Shown: positions 33,681 to 43,737, counted from the first letter of the stretch. The stretch is 64,000 nucleotides of DNA from Gemmatimonadota bacterium (GCA_016191225.1 JACPPC010000001.1:360937-424936); one strand, 5' to 3'. Program-made: numbers and translations. The notes: generated by a model not told the origin, from the letters alone.

Positions 33681-35282
33681 TCAGCGCTTGAGCGGCGGCC
33701 GGGGCGCGGCGCCGCCGGGCTTGGGCGGCTCCTTGGGCTTGTCGCCGGCGCCGCCGAACTCCTCGCTCGCCTCGAGGAAGCTCACGTCGTGCCCCGCCTG
33801 CTTGAGCTGGTTCAGGAAGCCGACCTTCTCCACCGCCTTCATGTACGCTTCCTTGGGCTCCACGACCTTGTCGTTCACGTACTCGATCAGGGCGTCGTTG
33901 AGCGTGATCATGCCGAACCGGCGCGACGTCTGGATCACGCCCGGGATCTGGAAGGTCTTGCCCTCGCGAATGAGGTTGGAGAGGGCGGGCACGCCGAGCA
34001 TGATCTCGCGGGCGGCGACACGCCCGCCGCCGATCTTCTTGAGCAGCACCTGCGACACGACGCCCTTGAGCGACTCCGAGAGCATCGTGCGCACCTGGTC
34101 CTGCCGGTCGGCGGGGAACTGGTCGATCACGCGGTCGATCGTGCTCGCCGCGGTGGTCGTGTGCAGGGTGCCGAACACGAGGTGGCCCGTCTCGGCCGTC
34201 TCGATCGCGATCGCCGTCGTCTCGAGGTCGCGCATCTCGCCGACGAGGATCACGTCGGGGTCCTCGCGCAGCGCGGCGCGGAGGGCGCTCTTGAAGCTCT
34301 GCGTGTGCACCCCCACCTGCCGCTGCGTGATGATGCAGTTCTTGTTGGGGTGCACGAACTCGATCGGGTCCTCGATCGTGATCACGTGGTCGGTGCGCGA
34401 CCGGTTCACGAGGTCGATCAGGGCGCAGAGGGTCGTCGACTTGCCCGAGCCGGTGGGGCCCGTCACCAGCACCAGCCCCTTGGTGAGGAAGCAGAGGTTC
34501 TGCACCTCCTGCGTGACCTGCATCTGCTCGACGTTGACGACCGTCGCCGGGATCACGCGAAAGACGGCGGCGACCCCCTTGCGCTCCTTGGCGGCGTTGG
34601 CGCGGAAGCGGGCCAGCCCCTCGATCTCGTACGCGTAGTCCGAGTCCCAGGTCTCGGCGAACTCCTTCTTGTTGCGCTCCGGCATGATCGACTGCAGCAT
34701 CGCCTCGAGCATGTCGGTCTCGAGGGGGCGCTTGCCGTCGATGCGCATCATCTCGCCGTGGAGGCGGATCACCGGCGGCTCGCCGACGCGCAGGTGGAGG
34801 TCCGAGCCCCCCTTCTGCACCAGCGTGGTGAGGAGGCCGTCGATCTCGGACTTGGCCAGCTCCAGCGGGATCCGCGCGTCCCCCACCGCCACCGTGCCCC
34901 CCGGCGTGGAAGCCCGCACCGCCGCCTGCTCGTCCTCGGGCATCGCCCGGAACGAGCCGGTCATGCGCTGGAACTCGCCGTGGTCGTCCTTGGCGATGTT
35001 CACCATCCAGCCGGTCTCGCCCCGGCGCACCCGCACGCCGAACGAGCCGTCGGCCGAATCGTAGCGGAAGGTGGTCCCCTGCCCCGCCGTGAGCTTGGCC
35101 GCGTCGTCGGGCGGGGCGATCTCGCCGAGCAGCGCGACGATCTGCGCCCCGCCAAGCGGCGTCTTGGTGAGGGGCGTGGGCGTCCCCTTGACGATCATCC
35201 TGGCCGCGTCGTTCTCCATCAGCGAGATGGAATCGGCCTTGTTGGTCACCATCACCGCGATCAGGCGATCGAGCTGGGCCAT
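33681..35282 (-). CDS. pilT: PilT/PilU-family type IV pilus retraction ATPase with extra N-terminal domain
   Basis: A 533-aa protein, against about 345-380 aa for typical PilT. The canonical part starts near residue 145: the N-terminal PAS-like domain GGSDLHLRVGEPPVIRLHGE, Walker A GPTGSGKST (about 273-281), Asp box, Walker B DPDVILVGEMRD and His box HLVFGTLHTT. The AIRNLIRE-like retraction motif reads ALSNLIREGK. Residues about 1-110 (KADSISLMENDAARMIVKG) look like a degenerate second copy of the PAS-like N-domain. The C-terminus is Pro/Lys-rich. It powers pilus retraction for twitching. No other pilus genes are adjacent apart from a T2SSE_N protein 13 kb away. Confidence 0.92.
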   Translation of the reverse strand: MAQLDRLIAVMVTNKADSISLMENDAARMIVKGTPTPLTKTPLGGAQIVALLGEIAPPDDAAKLTAGQGTTFRYDSADGSFGVRVRRGETGWMVNIAKDDHGEFQRMTGSFRAMPEDEQAAVRASTPGGTVAVGDARIPLELAKSEIDGLLTTLVQKGGSDLHLRVGEPPVIRLHGEMMRIDGKRPLETDMLEAMLQSIMPERNKKEFAETWDSDYAYEIEGLARFRANAAKERKGVAAVFRVIPATVVNVEQMQVTQEVQNLCFLTKGLVLVTGPTGSGKSTTLCALIDLVNRSRTDHVITIEDPIEFVHPNKNCIITQRQVGVHTQSFKSALRAALREDPDVILVGEMRDLETTAIAIETAETGHLVFGTLHTTTAASTIDRVIDQFPADRQDQVRTMLSESLKGVVSQVLLKKIGGGRVAAREIMLGVPALSNLIREGKTFQIPGVIQTSRRFGMITLNDALIEYVNDKVVEPKEAYMKAVEKVGFLNQLKQAGHDVSFLEASEEFGGAGDKPKEPPKPGGAAPRPPLKR

Positions 35283-35430
35283 CGTTCAGGGCAGGGTGGG
35301 GGTCGTCGGTCGGCGGCACGCGCGCCACGGGCCGGCGCACGCCCCGTAAAGAGAACCCCGGGACGCGGTGCCCGCAAATCCCTGACGCGGGCGAACGCGG
35401 GCCCCTCGCTGCGCCCGGGGCGACCCGCGA

Positions 35431-36405
35431 TCAGGCGTGCTGGTGCCGCTCGAGATGCAGGAGCGAGGCCCGCTCGAGCTGGACCGTGATGTGACCGATC
35501 CCGAACGGGGCCATGGCGGCGTGGGCGAGCTCCAGCACCTCCTGGTGCCGCTCCTCGTCGGGCACCACGGCGTGGGCGCTCATCGCCACCACTCCGCTCG
35601 TCACGGTCCAGACGTGCAGGTCGTGCACCGACTGCACCCCGGGGAGGCGCAGCAGCACCTCCCGCACCTCGTCGCAATCGATGTGGGCCGGCGTCGCCTC
35701 GAGCAGCACGTCCACGCTCTCCCGCACCAGGGACCAGGCCCCCCGCACGATCAGCAGCGTGGTCACGAGCGAGGCGATCGGGTCGGCCGCCAGCCAGCCG
35801 GTGAGCCCGATGATCGCCGCCGCCGCCACCGTGCCCACCGACCCCAGCAGGTCGCCCAGCACGTGCAAGTAGGCCCCCCGCACGTTGAGCGAGTCCCCCG
35901 GCGCGGGCCGCAGCAGCCACGCCGCGACCAGGTTGGCCACGAGCCCCGCCACCGCCACCGCCAGCATCAACCCGCCCGCCGTGGGCTCCGGCGCCCGGAG
36001 CCGCGACACCGCCTCCCAGCAGATGAATCCCGAGATCACCAGCAGCGACGTGCCGTTCACGAAGGCGGCGAGGATCTCGAGCCTCAGGTAGCCGAACGTC
36101 TTGCGGCTGTTGGACGCCTGCCGGGCGAACCACGACACGAACAGCGACAGGCCAAGGGCGCCCGCGTCGGTGGCCATGTGCCCGGCGTCGGCGAGCAAGG
36201 CCAGCGAATTCGACAGCCAGCCCCCCACCACCTCGGCCACGAGGAACGCGATCGTGATCGCCAGCGCCCAGCGCAGCCGGCGCCCCGCGTCGGGGCCCGT
36301 GGGGCGATGCGCGTGGCCGTGGGCGTGCGCATGGCCGCCCGCGTGATCGTGCCCCCGGTCGTGCGCGCCGGGGTGTCGGTGCCGCACCAGCCGCGTGTGG
36401 CTCAC
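35431..36405 (-). CDS. Cation diffusion facilitator (CzcD/ZitB-type) metal exporter
   Basis: A 324-aa membrane protein. The N-terminus is His-rich (repeated HAHGHAH, about residues 20-33), a usual metal-binding tail. Six helices follow. Helix 2 has ALLADAGHMATDAGALGLSL (HxxxD site) and helix 5 HVLGDLLGSVG, together the tetrahedral Zn site. A C-terminal cytoplasmic ferredoxin-like domain (about 230-315) contains VHDLHVWTVTSG. CDF proteins export Zn, Co or Cd in exchange for protons. The GTG start overlaps the pdxA TGA, so both are translated from one message. Confidence 0.93.
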   Translation of the reverse strand: MSHTRLVRHRHPGAHDRGHDHAGGHAHAHGHAHRPTGPDAGRRLRWALAITIAFLVAEVVGGWLSNSLALLADAGHMATDAGALGLSLFVSWFARQASNSRKTFGYLRLEILAAFVNGTSLLVISGFICWEAVSRLRAPEPTAGGLMLAVAVAGLVANLVAAWLLRPAPGDSLNVRGAYLHVLGDLLGSVGTVAAAAIIGLTGWLAADPIASLVTTLLIVRGAWSLVRESVDVLLEATPAHIDCDEVREVLLRLPGVQSVHDLHVWTVTSGVVAMSAHAVVPDEERHQEVLELAHAAMAPFGIGHITVQLERASLLHLERHQHA

Positions 36406-37331
36406 GCCGCGGAAGTTGCCTCGGCGCGCCGCGCCTCCGCCAGTCGCGCGGCCATCAGCAGCGCCGCAACCATGCTCGACGCGTCGGCGATCCCCCGGCC
36501 GGCGATGTCGAGCGCGGTGCCGTGGTCCGGCGAGGTGCGCGGAAAGGGAAGGCCGAGGGTCACATTCACCGCCGCGCCGAAGCTCGCCACCTTGATCGCC
36601 GTCATCCCCACGTCGTGGTAGGGGGCAATCACCGCGTCGAACTCGCCGCGCATGGCGCGAACGAACACGGTGTCGGCGCTGAACGGGCCGGCGATCCCGG
36701 CCCGCGCCGCCGCCGGTCGCAGCACCGTGTCGTCCTCGGTGCCGAACCGGCCACCGTCGCCGCCGTGCGGGTTGAGGGCGCAGAGGGCGAGCCGCGGGTG
36801 GGCGATGCCGAAGCCGTGCACGAGCCCCTCGCGCGCGATCTGCGCCGTGCGCACCAGCAACTCTCCCGTCACCGCGCCGGGGACGTCACGCAAGGCCAGG
36901 TGGGTCGTGGCCAGCACCACCCGCAGCCGGTCGCTGGCGAGCATCATCGCCACGTCACGCCCGGTCAGGCGGGCGAGCATCTCGGTGTGGCCGGCGTCGT
37001 CGGTGCCACCGGCGAGGAGGGCCGCCTTGTCGATCGGGGCGGTGGCGATGCCAAGCACCGCACCCGACAGCGCGAGTTCCACCGCCCGCTCGATCGCCGC
37101 GGCGGCGAGCCGACCCGCCTCGGCCGCCGAGCCGCCGGGGCGCCACTCGCCCACGCTCTCCTGCACGTCCACGCTGGTGCCGCGAGGCCCGACGAACACG
37201 AGCTCCGCCGCGTTGCGCACGGCCTCCGTCCGCGCCGCCTGCTCGACGACCTCGGGACCGATCCCGCGCGGATCGCCGAGGGTCACGGCGAGGCGCGGCC
37301 GGCCGTGCGCGCCGCTCCGGCGAAGGCTCAC
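36402..37331 (-). CDS. pdxA: 4-hydroxythreonine-4-phosphate dehydrogenase
   Basis: A 309-aa enzyme of pyridoxal-phosphate synthesis, slightly shorter than E. coli PdxA. LAVTLGDPRGIGPEV is the N-terminal signature. Metal-binding His residues are in DDAGHTEML, CALNPHGGDGG and APYHDVGM; the substrate loop is LPFPRTSPDHGTALDIAG. It oxidises 4-phosphohydroxy-L-threonine with NAD. It follows the SurA-like gene by 36 nt, matching the surA-pdxA neighbourhood known from proteobacteria. GTG start at 37331. Confidence 0.93.
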   Translation of the reverse strand: MSLRRSGAHGRPRLAVTLGDPRGIGPEVVEQAARTEAVRNAAELVFVGPRGTSVDVQESVGEWRPGGSAAEAGRLAAAAIERAVELALSGAVLGIATAPIDKAALLAGGTDDAGHTEMLARLTGRDVAMMLASDRLRVVLATTHLALRDVPGAVTGELLVRTAQIAREGLVHGFGIAHPRLALCALNPHGGDGGRFGTEDDTVLRPAAARAGIAGPFSADTVFVRAMRGEFDAVIAPYHDVGMTAIKVASFGAAVNVTLGLPFPRTSPDHGTALDIAGRGIADASSMVAALLMAARLAEARRAEATSAA

Positions 37332-37367
37332 GAGGCGCTCACCACGGGGCCGTCGCGCCCCGGCCCG

Positions 37368-38759
37368 CTACTTCAGCGGCGCGGGGAGCGCCGCCAGCCT
37401 GGTGGTGACGAAGGTCTCCTTGCGGAGCAGGTCGAGCAGGCGCCGGATCGACTTCTCCTCGCCCAGCTGCTCGCGCATCTTCTCCTTGTACTCCTCGCGG
37501 GTGTACTCCCCCTCGACCGTCACCGAGAGCACCTGCGCCAGCACGTACTTGGGCAGGCCGGTGCGCACGTCGACGATCTCGAACGGCCCCACGACCTGGC
37601 CCACCTTCGCCTCGGCGAGGGCCGCCCTGTACGGGACCGGGAGGGAGTCCCGGACGAACGGCGTGGCGCTGCCGCGCTCCTCGCGCGGGTCGTGCCAGGC
37701 GCGGGTGAGCGAGTCGTAGTTGCCGCCGTTGCGCCAGACGCCGGCGATCGAGTCCGCGTCGTGCCGGGCGCGCGCGATGTCGGAGGAGTCGATCACCGGG
37801 CGGATGAGGATGTGCCGCGCCTTGACCTCGGCCGGGAGCACCCGGTCGACCTTGATCACATGCAGGCCGAATGGCGTCTCCACAATCCCGCTCAGCACGT
37901 TGGGCGGGAGCGAGAACATGACGCGGTCGAAGGCCGGAACCATCTGGCCGCGGCGGTTCCAGCCAAGGTCACCTCCCTGCTCGCGGCTCCCCGGGTCCTG
38001 CGACACGCTCCTGGCCACCGACTCGAAGCGCGACAGGTCCCTGGCGAGGTCGCGGGCGATCGAGTCGAGCCGGGCATAGGCGGCGAGCCGGGCCACGTCG
38101 CCGGCACGAGGCGCGATCACGATCTGGTGGAATCCCACGGTCGCCGGCCGCTTGGGGAGCTGGGTGCGGGTGCGCTCGTAGGCCTCGGTGACTTCCTTCT
38201 CGTTCACCAGCCCCGGAAGGAGCTTGCTGTCGCGCTTCAGCTTGGCGATCAGCTGCTGCTGCAGGGCGGACCGCTTGGCGTCCTCGGCGAGCTTCTTGCG
38301 GTAGTCGTCGGGGGTGCCGAGCCCCTCCTTGCGCAGGGCGTCGCGGAACTCGCCCTCCGACTTGAACTGGTCGCGGATGCGCTTCATCGCCCCCTCGACT
38401 TGCCCCGCCACTTCGGAGTCGGTGACCTTGATCGCGGTGTCGCGCCGCGCCTTCTGCACGAGGACTTCGGTGTCGATCAGCTCGTTGAGCACATCCTGGG
38501 CGAGCTTGAGCTGGTCGGCCTCGCCGGCGGGGACGGGGGCGCCGCGCAGCTTGCCGCCGATCCCGATCAGGACGTCGCTCCAGAGGATCGGGCGGTCGCC
38601 GACGATCCCGACCACGAGGTCGAGGACGTAGGGCTTCTGCCAGGCGACGGGGGTCGCCCGGGGAGCGGCGGCCGAGTCCTGCGCGCGCGCGGCGCCCGGC
38701 GCCGCGAGGGCGGCGGCGCCGGCGACGGCGGCGAGCAGGCGGATGGTCAGAGCGCGCAT
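37368..38759 (-). CDS. surA: SurA-like periplasmic peptidyl-prolyl isomerase, two parvulin domains
   Basis: A 463-aa protein with signal peptide (cleavage near ARA-QD), a helical N-terminal chaperone region beginning VVGIVGDRPILWSDVL, and two parvulin domains. The first, about 205-305, has VSQDPGSREQGGDLGWN and FGLHVIKVD. The second, about 310-420, has KARHILIRP and GPFEIVDVR. A C-terminal helix closes the fold as in SurA. It escorts outer-membrane proteins across the periplasm. It lies between another parvulin lipoprotein and pdxA, the classical surA-pdxA order. Start ATG at 38759; an upstream in-frame ATG adds a non-signal stretch. Confidence 0.88.
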   Translation of the reverse strand: MRALTIRLLAAVAGAAALAAPGAARAQDSAAAPRATPVAWQKPYVLDLVVGIVGDRPILWSDVLIGIGGKLRGAPVPAGEADQLKLAQDVLNELIDTEVLVQKARRDTAIKVTDSEVAGQVEGAMKRIRDQFKSEGEFRDALRKEGLGTPDDYRKKLAEDAKRSALQQQLIAKLKRDSKLLPGLVNEKEVTEAYERTRTQLPKRPATVGFHQIVIAPRAGDVARLAAYARLDSIARDLARDLSRFESVARSVSQDPGSREQGGDLGWNRRGQMVPAFDRVMFSLPPNVLSGIVETPFGLHVIKVDRVLPAEVKARHILIRPVIDSSDIARARHDADSIAGVWRNGGNYDSLTRAWHDPREERGSATPFVRDSLPVPYRAALAEAKVGQVVGPFEIVDVRTGLPKYVLAQVLSVTVEGEYTREEYKEKMREQLGEEKSIRRLLDLLRKETFVTTRLAALPAPLK

Positions 38760-38855
38760 GAGGGTTGCATACCCGGCGGGCGCGGCCGCGGGTCCGGCCG
38801 GCACGCGGGAGCGGCGAGGGGGCGCCGGGGAGTTCCCCGGCGCCCGCCGCGCCGG

Positions 38856-40355
38856 TTACGGCTTCCTGGTCCCGGCCGAGCGCGCCGGCGCGGCGGCCGG
38901 CGGCGTGGCCGGTGAGCTCGCGGCCCCGTCGGGCATGGGGACCGCGGACTGGGGGATGTTCCTGGTGCGCGCCGAGTCGGCGGCCGCGCGCACCTTGACC
39001 GCCTTCTCCACCGCGCGATCGATGCCGGCCTTGCTGATCGCGTAGCTGAACTTCTGCCGCAGCGCCATCTCGAGCGGGGGCGGGATCTCGACGAACTGCG
39101 TCTCCTGCTTGATCAGCTTGTCGAAGTAGGCCTCGACCTTGTCGCTCGCCTTGCGCTCCCGCTGCTCGGCGGTGGCGTTCTTGTTCGCGCTGTCGGCGAG
39201 CATCGCGGGGGCGATGCCGAGGCCGTTCCAGGCACCGTGCACGAGGCCGAAGAACGAGCGGCGCACGTTGTTGATGTAGGAGGTGTCGAGCTGGATCTTC
39301 TTCTCGTCGGCCTGGTGGACGAGGAGTTCGGTGCGAAGCACCGGCTTGAGGAACTGCGACGAAATCACCGAGTCGGGGGCGCTCTGGAGCTGCGTCACGA
39401 GCTGCGCCTTCTGCGGGATCGTGCGCAGGAGCCTGGCGAGCTTGGCGGCGGTGTAGTCCTCCCCCTCCATGCTGGCGATCACGCTCTTGTCGGTGAGGTG
39501 CGCCTCGAGGTCGATCGCGACGGCCTTGACGGTCAGCACGGCGTCGTTGCGGACGTCGATGCGGGCGTCGGTCTCGAGCTTGGCGAGGTAGGTGCTCTCG
39601 GCCTGGGCCGCGGCGCGGTCGCCGGCGGCCTTGACCACCTGCGCCTTGACGTCGGCGTAGGCGGAGCGGCGGATGATGTGGAATCCGTAGGGCGTCCGCA
39701 CGAGGTTGGAGATCTCGCCGGGCTTGAGGGCGAGGAGGCCGCGCTCGAAGTCGGGAACCATCACGCCGCGGGGGAAGACGCCGAGGTCGCCGCCGCGCGT
39801 GGCGGAGCCGGGGTCCTTGCTGTACTTGGTGGCGAGGGCGGCGAAGTTCGACGCGTTGGCCTGGCGCAGGATGTCGCGCGCCTCGCCCTCGGTCTTGCGC
39901 AGCGTCTCGGCGGTGCTCCCCTGCGTGACGGGGAGGAGGATGTGGCGCGCGGAGAGGAACTCGCCCTGGTTGAAGCGGGCCTCGAGGCCGGCCGTGTCCA
40001 CCGGCTTGTCGCGCCACGGCTTGGAGACGTCGGCGTAGAGCTTCTCGATCCGCGCCCGCTGGAGGAGCGGCTCCATGGCCTCGTCCACCAGCTTGAGGTC
40101 GCCCAGCGAGTCGTTCGCCGCGGCGGCCTTCCCGAGCAGCTGGTAGTCGACCCACATGTCGGCGATCGAGCGGGCGACGTCCTTGCGGACGGGCGCCTGC
40201 GATTCGCCGATCAGGTTGCCGAGGCGGTCCACGGAGAGGGACAGGGAGCCGGCCTTGGCGACGACATCGGCGTGCGCGCTCAGGGCATCACTGTCGCAGG
40301 CGGCGGCGGCGGCGAGGGCGCCGGACGCGGCGAGGAGGGCAAGGCGGCGATTCAT
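38856..40355 (-). CDS. Parvulin-type peptidyl-prolyl isomerase lipoprotein (PrsA/PpiC-like)
   Basis: A 499-aa protein. The signal peptide ends AAAAAC (Cys20), so it is a lipoprotein. One clear parvulin domain (about 135-235) contains FLSARHILLPV, YSKDPGSATRGGDLGVF and RTPYGFHIIRR. Long helical flanks carry the chaperone function; the C-terminus is Pro/Ala-rich. It lies between mfd and the SurA-like gene in the same direction, so two periplasmic foldases are made together. The ATG at 40355 is chosen because it gives a compact lipoprotein signal; another ATG seven codons upstream is possible. Confidence 0.87.
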   Translation of the reverse strand: MNRRLALLAASGALAAAAACDSDALSAHADVVAKAGSLSLSVDRLGNLIGESQAPVRKDVARSIADMWVDYQLLGKAAAANDSLGDLKLVDEAMEPLLQRARIEKLYADVSKPWRDKPVDTAGLEARFNQGEFLSARHILLPVTQGSTAETLRKTEGEARDILRQANASNFAALATKYSKDPGSATRGGDLGVFPRGVMVPDFERGLLALKPGEISNLVRTPYGFHIIRRSAYADVKAQVVKAAGDRAAAQAESTYLAKLETDARIDVRNDAVLTVKAVAIDLEAHLTDKSVIASMEGEDYTAAKLARLLRTIPQKAQLVTQLQSAPDSVISSQFLKPVLRTELLVHQADEKKIQLDTSYINNVRRSFFGLVHGAWNGLGIAPAMLADSANKNATAEQRERKASDKVEAYFDKLIKQETQFVEIPPPLEMALRQKFSYAISKAGIDRAVEKAVKVRAAADSARTRNIPQSAVPMPDGAASSPATPPAAAPARSAGTRKP

Positions 40356-40413
40356 GGGGGCGGGACGCGAAGGCATGGGAGGAGTGGTGGGGATCGGCAG
40401 GGTCGCGCGATGG

Positions 40414-43400
40414 CTACCGGGCTGGACCCCCGGGAGTTCCGGCGGCCCCGGCCGGCAGCAGGCCGCGAAGCGCCTGCACCAGCCCATCGAGCATCCCGGC
40501 GCCGCCCAACCGCGTGAGCTTGAGCGACAGCGGGTGCGCGCGCTTCACGTCGGCCTGGAACTGCACGCCATGGAACGCGGCCGCCAACCCTTTCATGCGC
40601 GGGACAGCGGAGCCAGAAAATGTAACACGGGCCTCGTTGCCGCGCACCAAGATCCCCTCGATCCCCAGCAGCCCCCCGATCGACCGCAGGAGGGCCACCC
40701 CCAGGTACGCCTGCGCAGGCGGCGGCAGGGGGCCGAACCGGTCGCGCACCTCGAGCCGCAGCGCCTCCAGCGCCGCCGGGTCGCCGGCGGCGGTCATGCG
40801 ACGGTACAGGTCCAGCTTGGCGGCGGGCATCGGCACGTAGTCGTCGGGGAGGTAGTGCGGCACGTCGGCCGTCACCTCGGCCGGCACCACGCGCCGCGCC
40901 TCGGCCCCCGCCTGCACCCGTCGCACCGCGTCGTCGAGCATGCGCAGGTAGAGGTCGAATCCCACCGCGTGCACGAACCCCGACTGCTCGGGCCCGAGCA
41001 GGTTCCCCGCCCCGCGCAGCTCGAGGTCGCGCAGCGCCACCTGGTAGCCGCTCCCCAGCTCGGTGTGGTGCTCGAGCACCTGCAGCCGGCGCTCGGCGTC
41101 CATGTCCACCTCGTCGGGCACGAGCAGGTAGCAGTAGGCGCGCCGGTGCGAGCGTCCCACCCGGCCGCGCAGCTGGTAGAGCTGGGCGAGCCCCAGGTAG
41201 TCGGCGCGGTTCACGAACATCGTGTTGGCGTTGGCCACGTCGAGGCCGCTCTCCACGATCAGGGTGGAGACGAGCACGTCGACCTCGCCTCCCACGAACC
41301 GGCGCATCACCCCCTCGAGGGTCCGCTCCCGCATCTGGCCATGCCCCACCGCCACGCGCGCCCGCGGCACCAGCCGCCGCAGGTGGTCGGCGATCCCCTC
41401 GATCGTCTCGATCCGGTTGTGCACCACGAACACCTGTCCGCCCCGGTCGAGCTCGCGCGAGATCCCCTCCTCGAGCAGGGCGTCGTCCCACGGCTCCACG
41501 AAGGTCAGCACCGGCGAGCGGTCCCGTGGCGCCGTCTGGATGATCGTCATGTCGCGCAGCCCGGCCAGCGACTGGTGCAGGGTGCGCGGGATCGGCGTCG
41601 CGGTGAGGGTCAGCACGTCGGTGTCGAGCTTGAGCTGCTTGAGCCGCTCCTTGTGCTTGACGCCGAACCGGTGCTCCTCGTCGACCACGATCAGCCCGAG
41701 CGCCTTGAACCTCACGTCCTCGCTGAGCAGCCGGTGGGTGCCGATCACGATGTCGATCCTGCGCTCGCCGAGCTCGGCGATCACCCGCGCCTGCTCCTGC
41801 GCCGTCTGGAAGCGCGAGAGGACCGCCACCCGCACCGGGAAGTCGGCCAGCCGCTCGCTGAAGGTGCGCAGGTGCTGGTCGGCGAGGATCGTCGTCGGCA
41901 CGAGCACCGCCACCTGCCGCTCGCTCTGCACCGCCTTGAACGCGGCCCGCACCGCGATCTCCGTCTTGCCGTAGCCCACGTCGCCCACGAGGAGGCGGTC
42001 CATCGGGCGGGCGCGCTCCATGTCGCGCTTCACGTCCTCGGTGGCGCGCACCTGGTCCGGGGTGTCCTCGAACAGGAAGCTGGACTCGAGCTGGCGCTGC
42101 CAGGCGCCGTCGGGAAAGTGCGGGGGCCGGGTGGCGATGTGCCGCCGTGCATAGAGGTCGAGGAGCTCGGTGGTCATTTCCTCGATCGCGCGGCGGGTCT
42201 TCTCCCGCTGCGCCGCCCAGCGCTTCCCTCCCAGCGCGTGGAGGCGCGGCGGCGGCGCGTCGTCGCCCACGTCCGACGCGGCCCGGTACCGCTCGATCTG
42301 GTCGAGGCGGTAGAGCGGCACGTTGAGGCGGTCGCCCCCCTCGTACTCGATCACCGCGACCTCGACCACGCTCCCCTTCACGTCGATCGTCTGCATGCCG
42401 CGGTAGATGCCGACGCCGTGCTCGAGGTGCACCACGTAGTCGCCGGGCTTGAGCGCGGTGATCGTCTCCATCGCCACGCCGGCGCCGTAGCGGCGGGTGC
42501 GCCGCATCCGCCGCTCGCGGCGGAAGATCTCGTGGTCGGTGAGGACGCGCAGTCCCTTGCGCCACTCCGCCGGGGGGAGCACGAAGCCGCCGCCGAGCAC
42601 CCCGATCGTGAGTGCGGCGGCCGTGACGCCACCATGCCTGTCGCCCAGCAGTTCCTCGAGGCGCTCGGCCTGCCCGGCGTTGTCGCAGAGGATGAGCGTG
42701 GGGAGGCCGTCGGCGACGACCTTCTTGAGCCGGGGGATGTCGCGGTCGATCGCCTCGGGGGCCTTCACCGGAAAGGCGATCGCCCCCGCGCTGCCCCCGG
42801 GCTCGAGTGTCACCGTGCCCACGGCCCGCAGCCGGGCGACGGCGGCCGACGGCGCGTCGAACAGCTCCTCGCGCGGCGGGGCGTCCTCGCCGCGGCGGCG
42901 CGCCAGTTCCACGTGGTGGTGCGCCTCGGCCCAGGTGCGCTCGAACTCCGGCGCGAGGTGGGTGCCGAGGGGAACCACCATCACCGTGTCGGGGGGCCAC
43001 AGCTCGGCGATCGAGAGGCGCTCGAACGTGTGCGCTCCCTCGTGCGCCGCCCCGTCCACCGGGAGCACCACCGCCACCGCCGCGTCGCGCGTGGAGCGCT
43101 GCGTGAGCAGGTCGAAGTGCCGCAGCTCGCTGATCTCGTCGCCCCAGAACTCGAGGCGGACCGGCTCGGCCATGCCAAAACCGTACACGTCGAAGATCCC
43201 GCCGCGCATCGAGTACTGCGCCACCTCCTCCACCAGCGGCACCCGCGCAAAGCCCATCGCCTCGAGGCGGCCGGCCAGCGACTCGGGACGCCACTCGTCG
43301 CCCTTGCGCAGCTCGAGGCGCATCTCGCGCAGGGCGCGCGGCAGGCGGGTGCGCTCGAGCAGGGCCCGGGCCGTGGTGAGGAGGACCTGCACCTCGCCGC

Positions 43401-43737
43401 GCACGAGCCGCTCGACCGTCTCCACCCGCTCGCCGGCGACCTCGGCGTGCGGCTCCAGCTCGCCGAATCCCTCGCGCGGCGGATAGAGCGCCACCCCGTC
43501 GGTGCCGCGCAGCGACTCGAGGTCGGCGAGCCACCGCTCGGCGTCGGACACCGCACCGGCCGCCACCACGAAGAAGCGCTGCGGATGCTCGCGGGCGAGC
43601 GCCGCGACGAGCGCGGCATCGGACGACCCGATGAGCCCCGACGCGGCGACCGCCCCCCGGCCCTGCGGCAGCGACTGCGAGAGTCGGGCGAAGGCCGGGA
43701 GTCCCGCGATCGCGTCGAGGAGGGTGTCGAGCGCCAT
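40414..43737 (-). CDS. mfd: Transcription-repair coupling factor
   Basis: A 1107-aa protein. The N-terminal UvrB-like region is present (LYPPREGFGELEPHAEVAGER; SMRGGIFDVYGFG). The RNA-polymerase interacting domain near 430-510 contains KPGDYVVHLEHGVGIYRGM. The translocase has Walker A GDVGYGKTE (about 583-591), DEEH (about 683), LTATPIPRTL and the TRG region QLYQLRGRVGRSHRRAYCYLL. The C-terminal TRCF domain ends the protein. Mfd releases stalled RNA polymerase and recruits UvrA. The ATG shares one base with the stop of the BatA-like gene, linking it to that cluster. Confidence 0.97.
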   Translation of the reverse strand: MALDTLLDAIAGLPAFARLSQSLPQGRGAVAASGLIGSSDAALVAALAREHPQRFFVVAAGAVSDAERWLADLESLRGTDGVALYPPREGFGELEPHAEVAGERVETVERLVRGEVQVLLTTARALLERTRLPRALREMRLELRKGDEWRPESLAGRLEAMGFARVPLVEEVAQYSMRGGIFDVYGFGMAEPVRLEFWGDEISELRHFDLLTQRSTRDAAVAVVLPVDGAAHEGAHTFERLSIAELWPPDTVMVVPLGTHLAPEFERTWAEAHHHVELARRRGEDAPPREELFDAPSAAVARLRAVGTVTLEPGGSAGAIAFPVKAPEAIDRDIPRLKKVVADGLPTLILCDNAGQAERLEELLGDRHGGVTAAALTIGVLGGGFVLPPAEWRKGLRVLTDHEIFRRERRMRRTRRYGAGVAMETITALKPGDYVVHLEHGVGIYRGMQTIDVKGSVVEVAVIEYEGGDRLNVPLYRLDQIERYRAASDVGDDAPPPRLHALGGKRWAAQREKTRRAIEEMTTELLDLYARRHIATRPPHFPDGAWQRQLESSFLFEDTPDQVRATEDVKRDMERARPMDRLLVGDVGYGKTEIAVRAAFKAVQSERQVAVLVPTTILADQHLRTFSERLADFPVRVAVLSRFQTAQEQARVIAELGERRIDIVIGTHRLLSEDVRFKALGLIVVDEEHRFGVKHKERLKQLKLDTDVLTLTATPIPRTLHQSLAGLRDMTIIQTAPRDRSPVLTFVEPWDDALLEEGISRELDRGGQVFVVHNRIETIEGIADHLRRLVPRARVAVGHGQMRERTLEGVMRRFVGGEVDVLVSTLIVESGLDVANANTMFVNRADYLGLAQLYQLRGRVGRSHRRAYCYLLVPDEVDMDAERRLQVLEHHTELGSGYQVALRDLELRGAGNLLGPEQSGFVHAVGFDLYLRMLDDAVRRVQAGAEARRVVPAEVTADVPHYLPDDYVPMPAAKLDLYRRMTAAGDPAALEALRLEVRDRFGPLPPPAQAYLGVALLRSIGGLLGIEGILVRGNEARVTFSGSAVPRMKGLAAAFHGVQFQADVKRAHPLSLKLTRLGGAGMLDGLVQALRGLLPAGAAGTPGGPAR

